From assembly GCF_043099315.1 (NCBI RefSeq), contig NZ_CP170746.1: a DNA stretch of 64,000 bases, one strand, 5' to 3'. This stretch comes from Chlorogloeopsis fritschii (lineage in GTDB: Bacteria > Cyanobacteriota > Cyanobacteriia > Cyanobacteriales > Nostocaceae). Position numbers and translations under genes: made by a program. A model generated the notes under the pieces. It had not been told where the DNA came from. It searched no databases and worked only from the letters and a program-made list of their open reading frames with translations. Of this stretch, positions 1 to 8,477 are shown piece after piece; the stretch's first letter is position 1; each line of letters opens with the position of its first letter.

Positions 1-117
1 GGAAACCGTTGGCTTCGTTCCCTGTCCCCTATTGTTCACAACCAATAATAAATTTATCTATGGGGCTAGTCATGACTAAGCTTGTATGCTATATTTAGAA
101 ATCGGTGAGAAAAGTTT

Positions 118-191
118 GGCTCAGTAGCTCAGTAGGTTAGAGCGGGGGACTCATAAGCCCTAGGTCGTGTGTTCGAATCACACCTGAGCCA
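118..191 (+). tRNA. tRNA-Met (anticodon CAT), probably the elongator
   Basis: A full cloverleaf can be drawn. The acceptor stem GGCTCAG/CTGAGCC is perfect, the D stem is GCTC/GAGC, the T arm GTGTG-TTCGAAT-CACAC is perfect, and the discriminator base is A. The anticodon loop CTCATAA puts CAT at the anticodon. The first acceptor pair is G-C, so this is not an initiator tRNA with the usual 1-72 mismatch. A CAT tRNA could also be the lysidine-modified Ile2 tRNA. The innermost anticodon-stem pair is an A-G mismatch and the outermost is G-T. CCA is not encoded. Confidence 0.93.
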
Positions 192-332
192 TTTAAAGTA
201 AAAGTTTTATGTCGCACTAGCAGGAACATTAGCTTTAAAACCTTGTCAATCTGATAGGCGATCGCGCTTTTGTTAGAAATCAAAGCGTATCTTGCAAAAA
301 CTCTCGCTGAAGAGGCTTAAATGCATGGCAGT

Positions 333-791
333 TCAAAATGGTTCAGCAGAATCATCATCAATTTCTGCATCCCACCTAGCTGAAAGAACCTGCTCCATCA
401 TCGCTTCTATGGCGCTGACATTCAAAGAACGCTCCTGTCGTTCTTGCATGGGAGTAGAAAGAGGAATCAATCGCAGACAGTTTCCTTCTTGTACTAGATC
501 GAAGTAAGTTTCTTGCTGTGGTGACTGCTTCAATTCTAGGTAATCAAAACTATAAAGATTGAGATATAAAGTATGGTTAGCCACTAAGGTAGAACGTCGT
601 GGATTGGCAAAGACTTCCATCACATCTCCTTCACCCTCGCTCCGCAATTCACCATCTTGGGTGTAGATATAACGGACACGACCTAAATCGGCTAGCAGTC
701 GCCGCATATCCAACTTATTTACAACTACACCTGTGTTGATGATGCATGGAGCTGGTATCTTACTTTCGGGTAGATGATGACTCATAATCAA
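333..791 (-). CDS. conserved cyanobacterial hypothetical protein
   Basis: The protein has 152 residues and I recognise no named domain. It looks soluble, with no signal peptide or membrane segment. The middle holds alternating beta-type segments (around 'VRYIYTQDGEL' and 'HTLYLNLYSFDYLEL') and the C-terminus is acidic (DAEIDDDSAEPF). Translation may begin at Met1 or two codons later at 'MSHHLPES'. It is transcribed away from cobS, with which it shares a 440-base intergenic region. Codon use and the long open frame support a real gene. The function is unknown. Confidence 0.7.
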   Translation of the reverse strand: MIMSHHLPESKIPAPCIINTGVVVNKLDMRRLLADLGRVRYIYTQDGELRSEGEGDVMEVFANPRRSTLVANHTLYLNLYSFDYLELKQSPQQETYFDLVQEGNCLRLIPLSTPMQERQERSLNVSAIEAMMEQVLSARWDAEIDDDSAEPF

Positions 792-1231
792 GTTGCTTTA
801 CGAGCGCAGATGGAACAAGACTAAACAGTCGATTTTGCCGCTTTCTCGTCCCCTCCATTTATTATCAACTTTGTAGGGCGATCGCCTCATCAACTGCAAT
901 AAATTATTAAATTATTTCTTTGAAAAAACACTATGAAAGTGCCACTAATGAAATTGTACTTACGTAACTTTATTTAAGTACTCATTTATACTTTATTTTG
1001 ATTGTGATTGAATTAAGCATAGCAAAATTTTATGGTGAAGTTTGTACTCTAATTAAATCTTATTTAAATTTTTTAGTAGTAACGTAAATATCTGTAACGA
1101 AATTCTCAGTATGATTTTTTAATTCAGGTTGACAAACTCAGGACTTCAAAGTACATATTTTCACTCTCGAATTCTAGACTATTGTGCAGGTGCAATTCAT
1201 CGCATCTGTACTCTGCATTAGCGTAACTAAT
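792..1231. other. intergenic region, divergent promoters expected
   Basis: This AT-rich stretch of about 440 bases lies between two divergently transcribed genes, so it should hold both promoters. I see one HIP1-like site near 880 and long A/T runs. There is no convincing open frame, hairpin-plus-T-run or recognisable riboswitch. No B12-box-like sequence was found ahead of cobS. Confidence 0.5.
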
Positions 1232-2008
1232 ATGACCAACAAATGTCAGTGGTGGAAACAACTAGTGTTAGATTTAGGAGCATCTATTACCTTTTATACA
1301 ATTATTCCACTGCCATATGTAGATGCTTTTGACTTCCAAGGGGTAGCACGGCTCGCACCAGTTGTAGGGGTGATAGTTGGAGTAATTTTAGGGTTATTTG
1401 ATGCTCTGATGGATTATTTAGGCATGGCAATGCTGACTCGCAGTGCTTTAGTCGTTTGTGTTTGGATTGCAATAACAGGAGGATTGCACTTAGACGGGGC
1501 AATGGATACTGCTGATGGATTAGCTGTGGGAGATCCGAAGCGAAGATTGGAGGTAATGGTAGATAGTGCTACAGGTGCTTTTGGGGCAATGGCAGCGATC
1601 GCTTTAGTGCTACTCAAAACAGTGGCATTAACGGATTTGCAAGAAAGCCGTTGGTTGGCTTTGAGCGCGGCAATGGGTTGGGGGCGTTGGGGGCAAGTGC
1701 TGGCAATTGTCCGCTACCCTTACTTAAAACCGACTGGCAAGGGGGCATTTCACAAACAAGCGATTCGTTCTTATCGAGATTGGTTACCAACACTATTATT
1801 GTTGGTGGGTTTGAGTAGTTTGCCAATTGTGCTAGACCGAAATAAATTGCTTGAAAGCGCGATCATAGTAATTGCAGGGAGTGCGATCGCCCTTAACGTT
1901 GGTGCTTGGTTCAATCATAAATTAGGGGGGCATACAGGAGATACATACGGTGCAGTTGTAGAGTGGAGTGAAGCTTTATTCTTGTGCGTATTGACAATGA
2001 TTTTTTAA
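1232..2008 (+). CDS. cobS: adenosylcobinamide-GDP ribazoletransferase (cobalamin synthase)
   Basis: CobS joins adenosylcobinamide-GDP to alpha-ribazole (or its phosphate), the last assembly step of the cobalamin nucleotide loop, in the cytoplasmic membrane. The family signature is plain: 'GGLHLDGAMDTADGLA' followed by 'DSATGAFGAMAA', both rich in the conserved Asp residues, set in a protein of repeated hydrophobic segments. About 258 residues fit the usual 250-270. I chose ATG 1232 (MTNMTNKCQWWKQ is not in reach of a signal); the frame is open upstream to 1184, which would add 16 residues. The other B12 genes in the window (cobM, cbiMQO) are far away, so the pathway is scattered. Confidence 0.93.
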   Translation: MTNKCQWWKQLVLDLGASITFYTIIPLPYVDAFDFQGVARLAPVVGVIVGVILGLFDALMDYLGMAMLTRSALVVCVWIAITGGLHLDGAMDTADGLAVGDPKRRLEVMVDSATGAFGAMAAIALVLLKTVALTDLQESRWLALSAAMGWGRWGQVLAIVRYPYLKPTGKGAFHKQAIRSYRDWLPTLLLLVGLSSLPIVLDRNKLLESAIIVIAGSAIALNVGAWFNHKLGGHTGDTYGAVVEWSEALFLCVLTMIF

Positions 2009-2012
2009 TTTT

Positions 2013-2474
2013 TTATTTGATTGGCTGCAATCGCGTTACCTTGAGCTTAAAAGCCCCTACTCCTGTTTCGCCAAAAGAGCGGACGCGGACAATATACATC
2101 CCTGCCTGAGTAATACGGGTAAATAATAAAGAATTGCTACTGCCATCAGGGCCATCATCGTTTTCTGCTACTGTTGTACCATCTGGGCCTAGCAGTGTGA
2201 CAATGCTATCAAAGTTGTCAGAACTGAGATCGATGGCTAAATTATCACCCTTATTTAACTTCACCATATAATCACGGGCAAATCCACCCTGACCTGTGGG
2301 AATGTCTTTATCTGATAGCGTATCGGCAACTTCATAAGTGCTGGGTAGAGGAATTGGATTGTAGAGCTTATTAAGTTGAGCAAAAACTGCTGTTGAACTC
2401 ATGCCAATTACCAGCAAAGAGATAGGAATGAAAATAGTTTGTTTCAAACCCATCGCAAAAGCTTTACTTAACAT
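2013..2474 (-). CDS. secreted protein with a bacterial pre-peptidase C-terminal (PPC) domain
   Basis: The N-terminus is a Sec-type signal peptide: a basic start, the hydrophobic core 'FIPISLLVIGMSSTAVF', and a cut expected after 'VFA'. The mature part is essentially one PPC beta-sandwich. Typical marks are 'DYMVKLNKGDNLAIDL', 'FDSIVTLLGPDGTTVAENDDG', and the closing 'AGMYIVRVRSFGETGVGAFKLKV'. PPC domains usually hang from secreted proteases, but here no catalytic domain is present, so it may act alone as a binding or folding module. The start is uncertain: ATG 2474, ATG 2453, or an unlikely TTG at 2513. Its 3' end faces cobS only 4 bases away. Confidence 0.78.
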   Translation of the reverse strand: MLSKAFAMGLKQTIFIPISLLVIGMSSTAVFAQLNKLYNPIPLPSTYEVADTLSDKDIPTGQGGFARDYMVKLNKGDNLAIDLSSDNFDSIVTLLGPDGTTVAENDDGPDGSSNSLLFTRITQAGMYIVRVRSFGETGVGAFKLKVTRLQPIK

Positions 2475-2554
2475 CCCAAAGAGTGTTTCCACAAAAATAG
2501 CGTAATTGGTCAATTATAGTTTTGTTTAGCAGGGATTGCTATTTATTCGCCTTA

Positions 2555-3226
2555 TTAGCTACCTTTGACAGCAGCGGCAACTGCTGCTAAACCAGAAACT
2601 GCTATTCCACTTTGGCGAAGTGTTTGTACAGCAGATTTGGCAGTTGCACCTGTAGTGTAAATATCATCTACTAATAGAACCGGAGCATCTGGACGACGAT
2701 GAAAGTCTTGCCCTAATTCAAAGGCTGCAACTAAATTTCTTTCTCGCTCAGATGCAGATAAGCCAAACTGTGCCTCGGTTGCTTTAACCCTTGCTAATCC
2801 ATTCTGTTTCAATTTTAATCCAGTTATTTCGCAGAAGCTTTGGGCTATAAGTGCAGCTTGGTTATAGCCACGCTGCTTTAGCTTATTGGGATGGAGTGGA
2901 ATTGGTACTACTGTTAGTTTGCGATCGCATTCGTATTGTAATAACCATGCTTCTCCTAACCATCTACCCAGAGGACGAGCAATTTGGGGCTGGTTTTCGT
3001 ATTTCATGATAGCGATTGCTCGCTTGAGCACACCACCATACGCTCCCCAAGCAAATATAGGCACAGAGTCTTGTTTCAAATTCCGAGTTTCAGGAAAATG
3101 AAATTTTTGTAACTTTTGAGCGCAGTTTTGACAAAATTCGTCTGGAGTGGAACGTTGACATAAGGGGCAATCAGATTGGAGAAATAACTTTAAAAAAGAT
3201 GCGATTGTTCTATTCCAGACTTGCAT
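2555..3226 (-). CDS. comF: ComF family phosphoribosyltransferase-like protein
   Basis: The N-terminus carries a four-cysteine zinc-ribbon-like pair of CxxC motifs ('CPLCQRSTPDEFCQNC'). The C-terminus is a type I phosphoribosyltransferase fold with the PRPP-binding signature 'VLLVDDIYTTGATA'. The mid region 'VVPIPLHPNKLKQRGYNQA' is also characteristic of ComF. The length of 223 residues is normal. ComF proteins assist DNA uptake during natural transformation in some bacteria, and cyanobacteria carry a homologue; the exact reaction is not established. It lies just downstream (on its own strand) of the GNAT gene at 3255-3752, with a 28-base gap, so the two may be cotranscribed. Confidence 0.88.
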   Translation of the reverse strand: MQVWNRTIASFLKLFLQSDCPLCQRSTPDEFCQNCAQKLQKFHFPETRNLKQDSVPIFAWGAYGGVLKRAIAIMKYENQPQIARPLGRWLGEAWLLQYECDRKLTVVPIPLHPNKLKQRGYNQAALIAQSFCEITGLKLKQNGLARVKATEAQFGLSASERERNLVAAFELGQDFHRRPDAPVLLVDDIYTTGATAKSAVQTLRQSGIAVSGLAAVAAAVKGS

Positions 3227-3254
3227 AATTACTTCAAGGGCTAATAGCTAATGG

Positions 3255-3752
3255 CTAATAGAAATTAGTCATTAAGGATTTGACGTAGACGCGATCGCAC
3301 CGAGTTGTTTCTACACCTGTTGCTGGCATATATCCGTTGCTTTCGTATAACTTGACTGCTTCAGCTAAAACGCTGGCAGTTTCGATCCAGATTGAAAGAA
3401 AACCACGGGAGGCGATCGCTGCTTCTAGCTGTTGTAACAAATACTTCCCTAACCCGAAACCTCTAACACTGGACAAAAGATACATTTTGCGGATTTCGAC
3501 GGCTTTTTCGCTACGTTTGATGGGGTAGTAAGCGCCCGTACCAACAAGTTGATTTTGGTATTCAATTACCCAAAACTCTCCCCCTGTAGCTAAGTAATAT
3601 TCTTCTACTTGCAGTACATCTTTATCTGCACCGTTTGGCTCCCAACCCAAACCATATTCTGATAGTACTGAGCGAATTACTTCCGCAGCAGGAATGCGAT
3701 CGCGCTCTTGCCAGTTACGAATTAAAAAATCTCGGTAATAGTGATTAGTCAT
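3255..3752 (-). CDS. GNAT-family N-acetyltransferase
   Basis: The protein has 165 residues and a single GNAT domain. The acetyl-CoA binding motif A is 'VRGFGLGKYLLQQLEAAI', preceded by the strand 'EIRKMYLL' and followed by 'WIETASVLAEAVKLYESNGYMP', the typical motif B ending in a Y.xNGY-like loop. The substrate cannot be told from sequence. The start codon and the first codons (M-T-N-H) fall inside a TTAGTCA-type heptad repeat at 3744-3768, so the 5' end may have been set by repeat insertion. The gene sits upstream of comF. Confidence 0.85.
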   Translation of the reverse strand: MTNHYYRDFLIRNWQERDRIPAAEVIRSVLSEYGLGWEPNGADKDVLQVEEYYLATGGEFWVIEYQNQLVGTGAYYPIKRSEKAVEIRKMYLLSSVRGFGLGKYLLQQLEAAIASRGFLSIWIETASVLAEAVKLYESNGYMPATGVETTRCDRVYVKSLMTNFY

Positions 3753-3768
3753 TAGTCATTAGTCATTG
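3744..3768. repeat. heptanucleotide tandem repeat (TTAGTCA type)
   Basis: Three consecutive ATTAGTC-type heptamers plus a degenerate fourth are seen. Such short tandem heptads are common between genes of heterocyst-forming cyanobacteria. This one overlaps the start of the GNAT gene. Confidence 0.8.
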
Positions 3769-3865
3769 GTTAGTAGGGGAGGCAGCGCGTTGCGGAGCCA
3801 GTGCGCCCTTGCGCTCTGCCGACTTGTAGCACCTAGCGTCGGGTTAAGCGCGTCGAGTGCGACTG

Positions 3866-3931
3866 CCGTGCGGGTTTTGTTGATAATCTTGCCATTCAAA
3901 CTGAAAATTCATCTTCTAAACCCGCCCGTAC
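3866..3931 (+). repeat. 66-bp dispersed palindromic repeat, copy A
   Basis: One of five copies in the window. It starts GTGCGGGTTTTGTTGAT and ends TCTTCTAAACCCGCCCGTAC; the outer bases form an inverted repeat. A GC-rich arm at about 3776-3865 precedes it ('CGACTTGTAGCACCT', 'GCGACTGCCGT') and recurs beside copies C and D. It lies between the GNAT gene and miaE. Confidence 0.88.
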
Positions 3932-4005
3932 AGTGGTTAGTAGGTTGCTTATCTATTCTTGTCTCCCTGTCTCCTTGTCCCCGTATCCCCGCGTCTCCTT
4001 TTCCC

Positions 4006-4605
4006 CTAACTATGAATTCTCGGTTCAGGATGCAAGTTTGCCAGTAACTCACTTTCAATTACCGCTAGTTCATCTAAACGGTGCTTGACAATTTCACGGT
4101 CAAAATAAGTATCAGCTAGTACCCAATATGTACCAAAGTGTCTGGCTTCAGAAGCCATTAAACCTGCATAAAATCTAGCCAATTCTGGTTCGGGGCAATG
4201 AGTAGCTAATAATCCCAAGCGTTCGTGACTGCGAGCTTCAATTAAACCACTGACGAGCAAGGAATCCAAAAAGCGATCGCTTTCTTGAGGGCGAATTTGG
4301 GCTTTTAAACCCGCACCATAAGGAGGTGGTGTTAAAGGGCGCATAGGTATATTCCGGCGTTCCAGCCATTGATTCACTTGCTCAAAGTGCTCTAGTTCTT
4401 CGCGAGCAATTTTAGTTAATTCCCGCACCATCCGCGCGTTAGAAGGGTAGCGAAATATCAAGTTTAAGGCGACACCAGCTGCTTTACGTTCGCATTGAGC
4501 ATGATCGAGGAGAATGGTGTCTAGATTTGATATAGCTTGCTCCACCCAATTGGCACTAGTGGGTTGTTTCAAAATGTTGATAGTTGGCAACTGAGAAGAC
4601 AGCAC
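4006..4605 (-). CDS. miaE: tRNA 2-methylthio-N6-isopentenyl-adenosine-37 hydroxylase
   Basis: MiaE hydroxylates the isopentenyl side chain of ms2i6A at position 37 of tRNAs reading UNN codons. The protein is a ferritin-like four-helix bundle of 199 residues. The diiron ligands are visible as 'ERKAAG', 'EELEHFEQV', 'EARSHERLG' and 'SEARHFGTY', giving the usual E...ExxH...E...ExxH spacing. The length fits the family. Only a short 5' leader is present and no partner gene adjoins. The dispersed repeat copy A lies beyond its 3' end. Confidence 0.93.
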   Translation of the reverse strand: MLSSQLPTINILKQPTSANWVEQAISNLDTILLDHAQCERKAAGVALNLIFRYPSNARMVRELTKIAREELEHFEQVNQWLERRNIPMRPLTPPPYGAGLKAQIRPQESDRFLDSLLVSGLIEARSHERLGLLATHCPEPELARFYAGLMASEARHFGTYWVLADTYFDREIVKHRLDELAVIESELLANLHPEPRIHS

Positions 4606-4801
4606 GGCAAAATGTTAGAAAACTCCAGATATATCGTATCTTGTACTAAGTAGAAAGCAGAAGACGGGGAGCGGCGTATCCGTTAGTAGGGAAGATTTGG
4701 ATAAGGAGAAGGCGAGACGAAGTCAAATTTGTGTATAAATTTGCATTTATATTTGTGTTCAAATTCAAAATAATACAAAAAATTTATTTGGTTGTTATAG
4801 A

Positions 4802-4933
4802 ACTTACGCAAAATCTCTCTAAAATCCTCTTGACTCCGTGTTCTCCGTGTCGCGCCAGTTGCTACAAGTCTCTTAACCCGCAAGGGCGCACTGGCTTCTG
4901 TGCGGTTTATTATTCCATAACTCGTGCGTAAGT
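4802..4933. repeat. MITE-like element with ACTTACGCA terminal inverted repeats
   Basis: A 132-bp intergenic segment is bounded by the exact 9-bp inverted repeat ACTTACGCA / TGCGTAAGT. It encodes nothing believable; an open frame across it is low-complexity. Elements with these ends are frequent in cyanobacterial genomes, and I infer that they are non-autonomous. Only one copy is in this window. Confidence 0.6.
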
Positions 4934-5028
4934 CCTGTGTTAATGTAATCATGATTTTGCAACCCCCAGATATTTCCGGGGGCAAGAAATTTCCCCAATT
5001 TCATTTGACAAGTTTTTGCTAGTTTCAT

Positions 5029-5520
5029 TTATTTCTCATTAGGATTTTTTTGCAGATGAATTAACGTATTATAAATTTGACGTTTTAAGTCTTCATTATT
5101 TTGTAGCTCAACAGTAATTTTGTTGAATTGTTCAGGTGTAAGACCATTTTCCTTCACTATTTCTTGGGAGCGATTGCAGTAATTGACTGCGATATCTCTA
5201 GCTTCACTAGGAATGCTATTTAAGCTATTTGGATCGTTACAAGCCATTTTGGGAACTTCTCTGTTCCCAATTATTTTCTTGATGTTTTCAAAAGCTTGTT
5301 GACGTGCTGACTCGATTTTGATGAGAGCTCTAGAGTAGCCGATGATTTCAGGATTTTTATCTGATGGGATAGTTTGTGATGGGGTTTGAGCATTCACTTT
5401 TGTACTCAAAACAAACATAGTAGACACCAAACTAGCAATACCAAGATAACTAACAAGTAAGGATTGAAAAATTATCTTAGCTAGGCTCAATTTACGAAAA
5501 GAATAGTAAGATCTGTTCAT
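5029..5520 (-). CDS. DUF4168-like exported protein
   Basis: The N-terminal 45 residues are a long signal sequence or anchor ('IIFQSLLVSYLGIASLVSTMFVL', cut probably near 'VNAQ'). The mature part of about 118 residues is helical and resembles DUF4168: a helix 'YSRALIKIESARQQAFENI', two cysteines (in 'MACNDPN' and 'NYCNRSQEIV') that could form a disulphide, then 'NGLTPEQFNKITVELQNNED'. The role is unknown; the family is thought to be periplasmic. It stands alone, with nothing operon-like next to it. Confidence 0.75.
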   Translation of the reverse strand: MNRSYYSFRKLSLAKIIFQSLLVSYLGIASLVSTMFVLSTKVNAQTPSQTIPSDKNPEIIGYSRALIKIESARQQAFENIKKIIGNREVPKMACNDPNSLNSIPSEARDIAVNYCNRSQEIVKENGLTPEQFNKITVELQNNEDLKRQIYNTLIHLQKNPNEK

Positions 5521-5651
5521 TATGCTATTTACAAAACAACTACAGTGAGACGTCTGTTAACCACAATGAATTATTTTATATGGGAGAAGTTCCAGGAAAA
5601 TACTGAATTTATTCCGTGAATGCTAAATTTATCTAACATCTGTCTTTTTTG

Positions 5652-6641
5652 TTATTTTCCTTGACATACTTGACAAAGTTCAATCACTTTCGTTTGCAGG
5701 GTTAATATCTCTGTTGCTCCTTGCTTTAAACTAACTTCTAACTCTAGTAGTAAAGGTAAACAGGCAATTAATTGCTCTACCGAAAGGTACTTTACTTCTT
5801 GTTGTAAAAAGTAGATGCGCTTGGGATTGCTGACTTCAGCAGCTTGGGCGATCGCTTGTGGATTTTTTTCACCACTTTCCATCATAATTTTTACCCATAA
5901 CCAGGTGCGAAATTGACCAATCAGTGTGGCAACTATGCGCAAAGATGGCTCACAAGCATTGATGAGATCCGCCAATATTGCTAAAGCTTTGGCTGTATCC
6001 CCCGTCTTGATAGCAGCTGCTAATTGCAGGCTATTTTGACTGGTATTTCTGACTAACTGGGCAACGGTATCTGTATCTTGTGGCTTGTTGTTGCCGTCAG
6101 CATACAGCAGTATTTTTTCTAACTCATTGTACAGTAATCGCGTATCATTGCCTACAGCTTCTGCCAACATTTGTGCAGCTCCAGGAGTTAGTTTAACGCC
6201 CACAAACTGAGCAGCTTGTTGAACTGATTGCAGCAGTAGTTCTGTTTTCCAAGGTGGGATTAAAGGGAATTCACGAAATTCAACAGCAAATTTTTTTAAA
6301 AGCTTGGTGGATTTGAGCCTTTCGTCGGGTTTGGTGCGGCTGGTAAGTAACAAAAACGATTCTTCGGGAATAATTGGTAAAGTTCGCGTCAATTCCGATA
6401 ATACATTTTCTGGGCAATGCTGGCAGAGTGTAGAATTTACAAGCCACACCAAGCGCCCTCCAGCACCAAAAGGTGGTGTCATAGCTTGATTTAAACCAGC
6501 AATTGTGGCATCAGATTGCTCTGGGGGAAAAGCGGTATAGTTGAAAGTTGTCCACGAAGGATTGAGGATGCGATCGCGCAAAGCAGTAACCGCTTTTTCA
6601 ATCGCAAAATCATCCTCACCCCAGTAAATGTAGATTGGCAT
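5652..6641 (-). CDS. holA: DNA polymerase III subunit delta
   Basis: The delta subunit opens the beta sliding clamp in the replicative clamp loader. At 329 residues the size is right. The N-terminus 'PIYIYWGEDDFAIEKAV' is the usual delta opening. The helical domain 'LTPGAAQMLAEAVGNDTRLLYNELEKILLYA' and the C-terminal domain follow in order. As expected for delta, it lacks a complete Walker A. It is a stand-alone gene. The AT-rich leader at 6650-6690 contains several copies of the hexamer-like unit AAAAATTA. Confidence 0.92.
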   Translation of the reverse strand: MPIYIYWGEDDFAIEKAVTALRDRILNPSWTTFNYTAFPPEQSDATIAGLNQAMTPPFGAGGRLVWLVNSTLCQHCPENVLSELTRTLPIIPEESFLLLTSRTKPDERLKSTKLLKKFAVEFREFPLIPPWKTELLLQSVQQAAQFVGVKLTPGAAQMLAEAVGNDTRLLYNELEKILLYADGNNKPQDTDTVAQLVRNTSQNSLQLAAAIKTGDTAKALAILADLINACEPSLRIVATLIGQFRTWLWVKIMMESGEKNPQAIAQAAEVSNPKRIYFLQQEVKYLSVEQLIACLPLLLELEVSLKQGATEILTLQTKVIELCQVCQGK

Positions 6642-6805
6642 AGAGAACCTCTAAAGAATTAAGAATTAAAAATTAAAAATTAAAAATTAAATTTTTAATT
6701 CATGTTCTCCTACACACCAAAAAGCTAAATACTTTTTAAGTCACTCAATCAATGCGGGTAAGTTTGCCTAAAATCAATAAGCGTAAGAACATGAGGATAT
6801 GAAGA

Positions 6806-7600
6806 TTGGACGACAACTATCAAACATACTTAAACCGGGTAGCACGGATGACGCTCCCAGAAGCGTACAGATCCCAAGTCCAGCATATCCAGGAATCTTC
6901 TAAATTTCAGCCTACACCAGATGGGGCAAGACAAGCCGCACCTTTTCCTGGTTATACGGTAATTACTCCGCCTTGGGAAGAAGAAACAGAAAACTCTAAT
7001 TTCTATGCCAAGTTAGAAGCTTACCAACAAGAACTCTTGCAATTGCCTGTTGGTTGCGATCTGATTGTACCTGTACCACCTGCTAGCTTTCATTTAACCT
7101 TAGCAGATCTGATTTGGGACAGTGCTTTCCGAGATGCTTGTGAAAAAAATTCTGAATTTGAACAGCAGCTACGCTCTTGCTTCATCGACATTTTCCAGCA
7201 ATATCAACAATCGTTGACAGGTTCATCTGTTCCCATTCGTTGGCAAACGCTGGGATTAATGATTATGCCAAGAGCTGTGGGTGTTTGTTTAGTACCTCAA
7301 GATGAAAGTTTTTACGAGCAAATTGTGAATTTACGCCGCGCTATTTATCAAAATCCTCAATTAATTGCTTTAGGTATAGAACAACAGTACCATTTCACTG
7401 CCCACATTACCTTGGGCTATTTTGGAGAGGTGCCCCCTGAACTGAATCGCGATCGCCTAGCAACAGTTTTTTCGCAATTAAATCAACAATGGTTGATGAA
7501 TTCGCTAGATTTTGTAGCACACCGTGCCGAACTGCGGAAATTTGATGACATGACACGATATTATCGCGAACCAGACTGGCCAGTTTTAAATTTTAGTTAA
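6806..7600 (+). CDS. DUF1868 protein, 2H-phosphoesterase-like
   Basis: The 264-residue protein contains two His-x-Thr motifs, 'FHLTLADL' (about residue 93) and 'HITLGYFG' (about residue 199). These are the hallmark of the 2H phosphoesterase fold (LigT / cyclic phosphodiesterase type). DUF1868 proteins are widespread in cyanobacteria and no substrate is assigned as far as I know. The start appears to be TTG 6806, because the conserved-looking N-terminus begins there and the nearest upstream ATG runs into a stop; ATG 6848 is the alternative and would drop 14 residues. Confidence 0.8.
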   Translation: MDDNYQTYLNRVARMTLPEAYRSQVQHIQESSKFQPTPDGARQAAPFPGYTVITPPWEEETENSNFYAKLEAYQQELLQLPVGCDLIVPVPPASFHLTLADLIWDSAFRDACEKNSEFEQQLRSCFIDIFQQYQQSLTGSSVPIRWQTLGLMIMPRAVGVCLVPQDESFYEQIVNLRRAIYQNPQLIALGIEQQYHFTAHITLGYFGEVPPELNRDRLATVFSQLNQQWLMNSLDFVAHRAELRKFDDMTRYYREPDWPVLNFS

Positions 7601-7664
7601 TGGTTAGTGGCTAAAAGCTAATGGCTAAAATATTAACTATTAGCTCTTAGCTCTTAGCTATTAA

Positions 7665-8456
7665 CTATTGACCAAAATTTGAAAATTTTTGATACGTAAG
7701 ATAAATAGCTTCTAAAAATACATCAGGGCTAACACCTTCTGGTGCTTTTTCTAAATTAATAATGGTTTTAACTTGCTTGGCTAATCGCAGAGCAACTGCG
7801 TCTCTGCCTTTTTGTGACATTCCTTTACGCCTGAGCAAATACTCACGAATTATGGCAAAATCATCAGGTAGCATCGCTGATATATTTGCTGTTTCTAATA
7901 ATTCCTGACAAAGTAACTTTGCCTGTTCAGAAATAGTAAAAGTTGTGGCTAGTGAGGGTGGTTGAGTTTGAATCACAATTGTACCAGCTACCCAATCACC
8001 TATGCGCTTTTCACGACGACCAAAAATAATAAAAAATGCGCCCAAAAACAAAGTATCATCTATAGGTCGTAATAAGGCACGCAGTGCTGCTTGCTGCAAT
8101 CCAATCGGACGTCCGTTGTCTTTCAGCACGCGAATTTTAGCAATGCGTTTGCCAGGAGTTTGCCCTTGCCATAGTGTTTCAAAGCAGACAAAATACCCCG
8201 TGTAAATAAAATAATTAACTAATAAGGCGATCGCATACAACCAAATACCAACTTTATCGCCGCCAAAAATATTGGTTAACCAATCCAATACCTGCACTGA
8301 AAGAAATAGCCATGTAATTAAAAAGGTAATTAAAATTAAAGCCAAGACGTGATAATCAATTAGTAAAGCCCAAGCACGGCTGCCTATTCCTGCTAAAACA
8401 AATTCTAATTCTACACTTTCTGGTGTTTGGTATTTAACACGATTAAAAATATGCAT
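7665..8456 (-). CDS. RDD family membrane protein
   Basis: The N-terminal half is an RDD domain. It opens with 'SRAWALLIDYHVLALILITFLI' (the R...D pattern), has a second and third membrane helix, and includes 'GQTPGKRIAKIRVLKDNGRPIG', a very typical RDD signature. The C-terminal half (about residues 170-263) is soluble and helical, without a named domain. I start at ATG 8456 ('MHIFNRVKYQTPESVELEF'), three codons inside the longest frame. The gene follows a predicted integral membrane protein by 22 bases, and the two are probably one operon. Confidence 0.85.
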   Translation of the reverse strand: MHIFNRVKYQTPESVELEFVLAGIGSRAWALLIDYHVLALILITFLITWLFLSVQVLDWLTNIFGGDKVGIWLYAIALLVNYFIYTGYFVCFETLWQGQTPGKRIAKIRVLKDNGRPIGLQQAALRALLRPIDDTLFLGAFFIIFGRREKRIGDWVAGTIVIQTQPPSLATTFTISEQAKLLCQELLETANISAMLPDDFAIIREYLLRRKGMSQKGRDAVALRLAKQVKTIINLEKAPEGVSPDVFLEAIYLTYQKFSNFGQ

Positions 8457-8477
8457 TGTTATCAAATTAAATAATAT

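Noticed and set aside
3766..4047. Open frame of 93 codons on the plus strand
   Set aside because: It runs through dispersed repeat copy A and its GC-rich arm, has low-complexity composition, and overlaps the end of miaE.
4683..4985. Open frame of 100 codons on the minus strand
   Set aside because: It spans the MITE-like element and AT-rich flanks; no start signal or protein-like composition.
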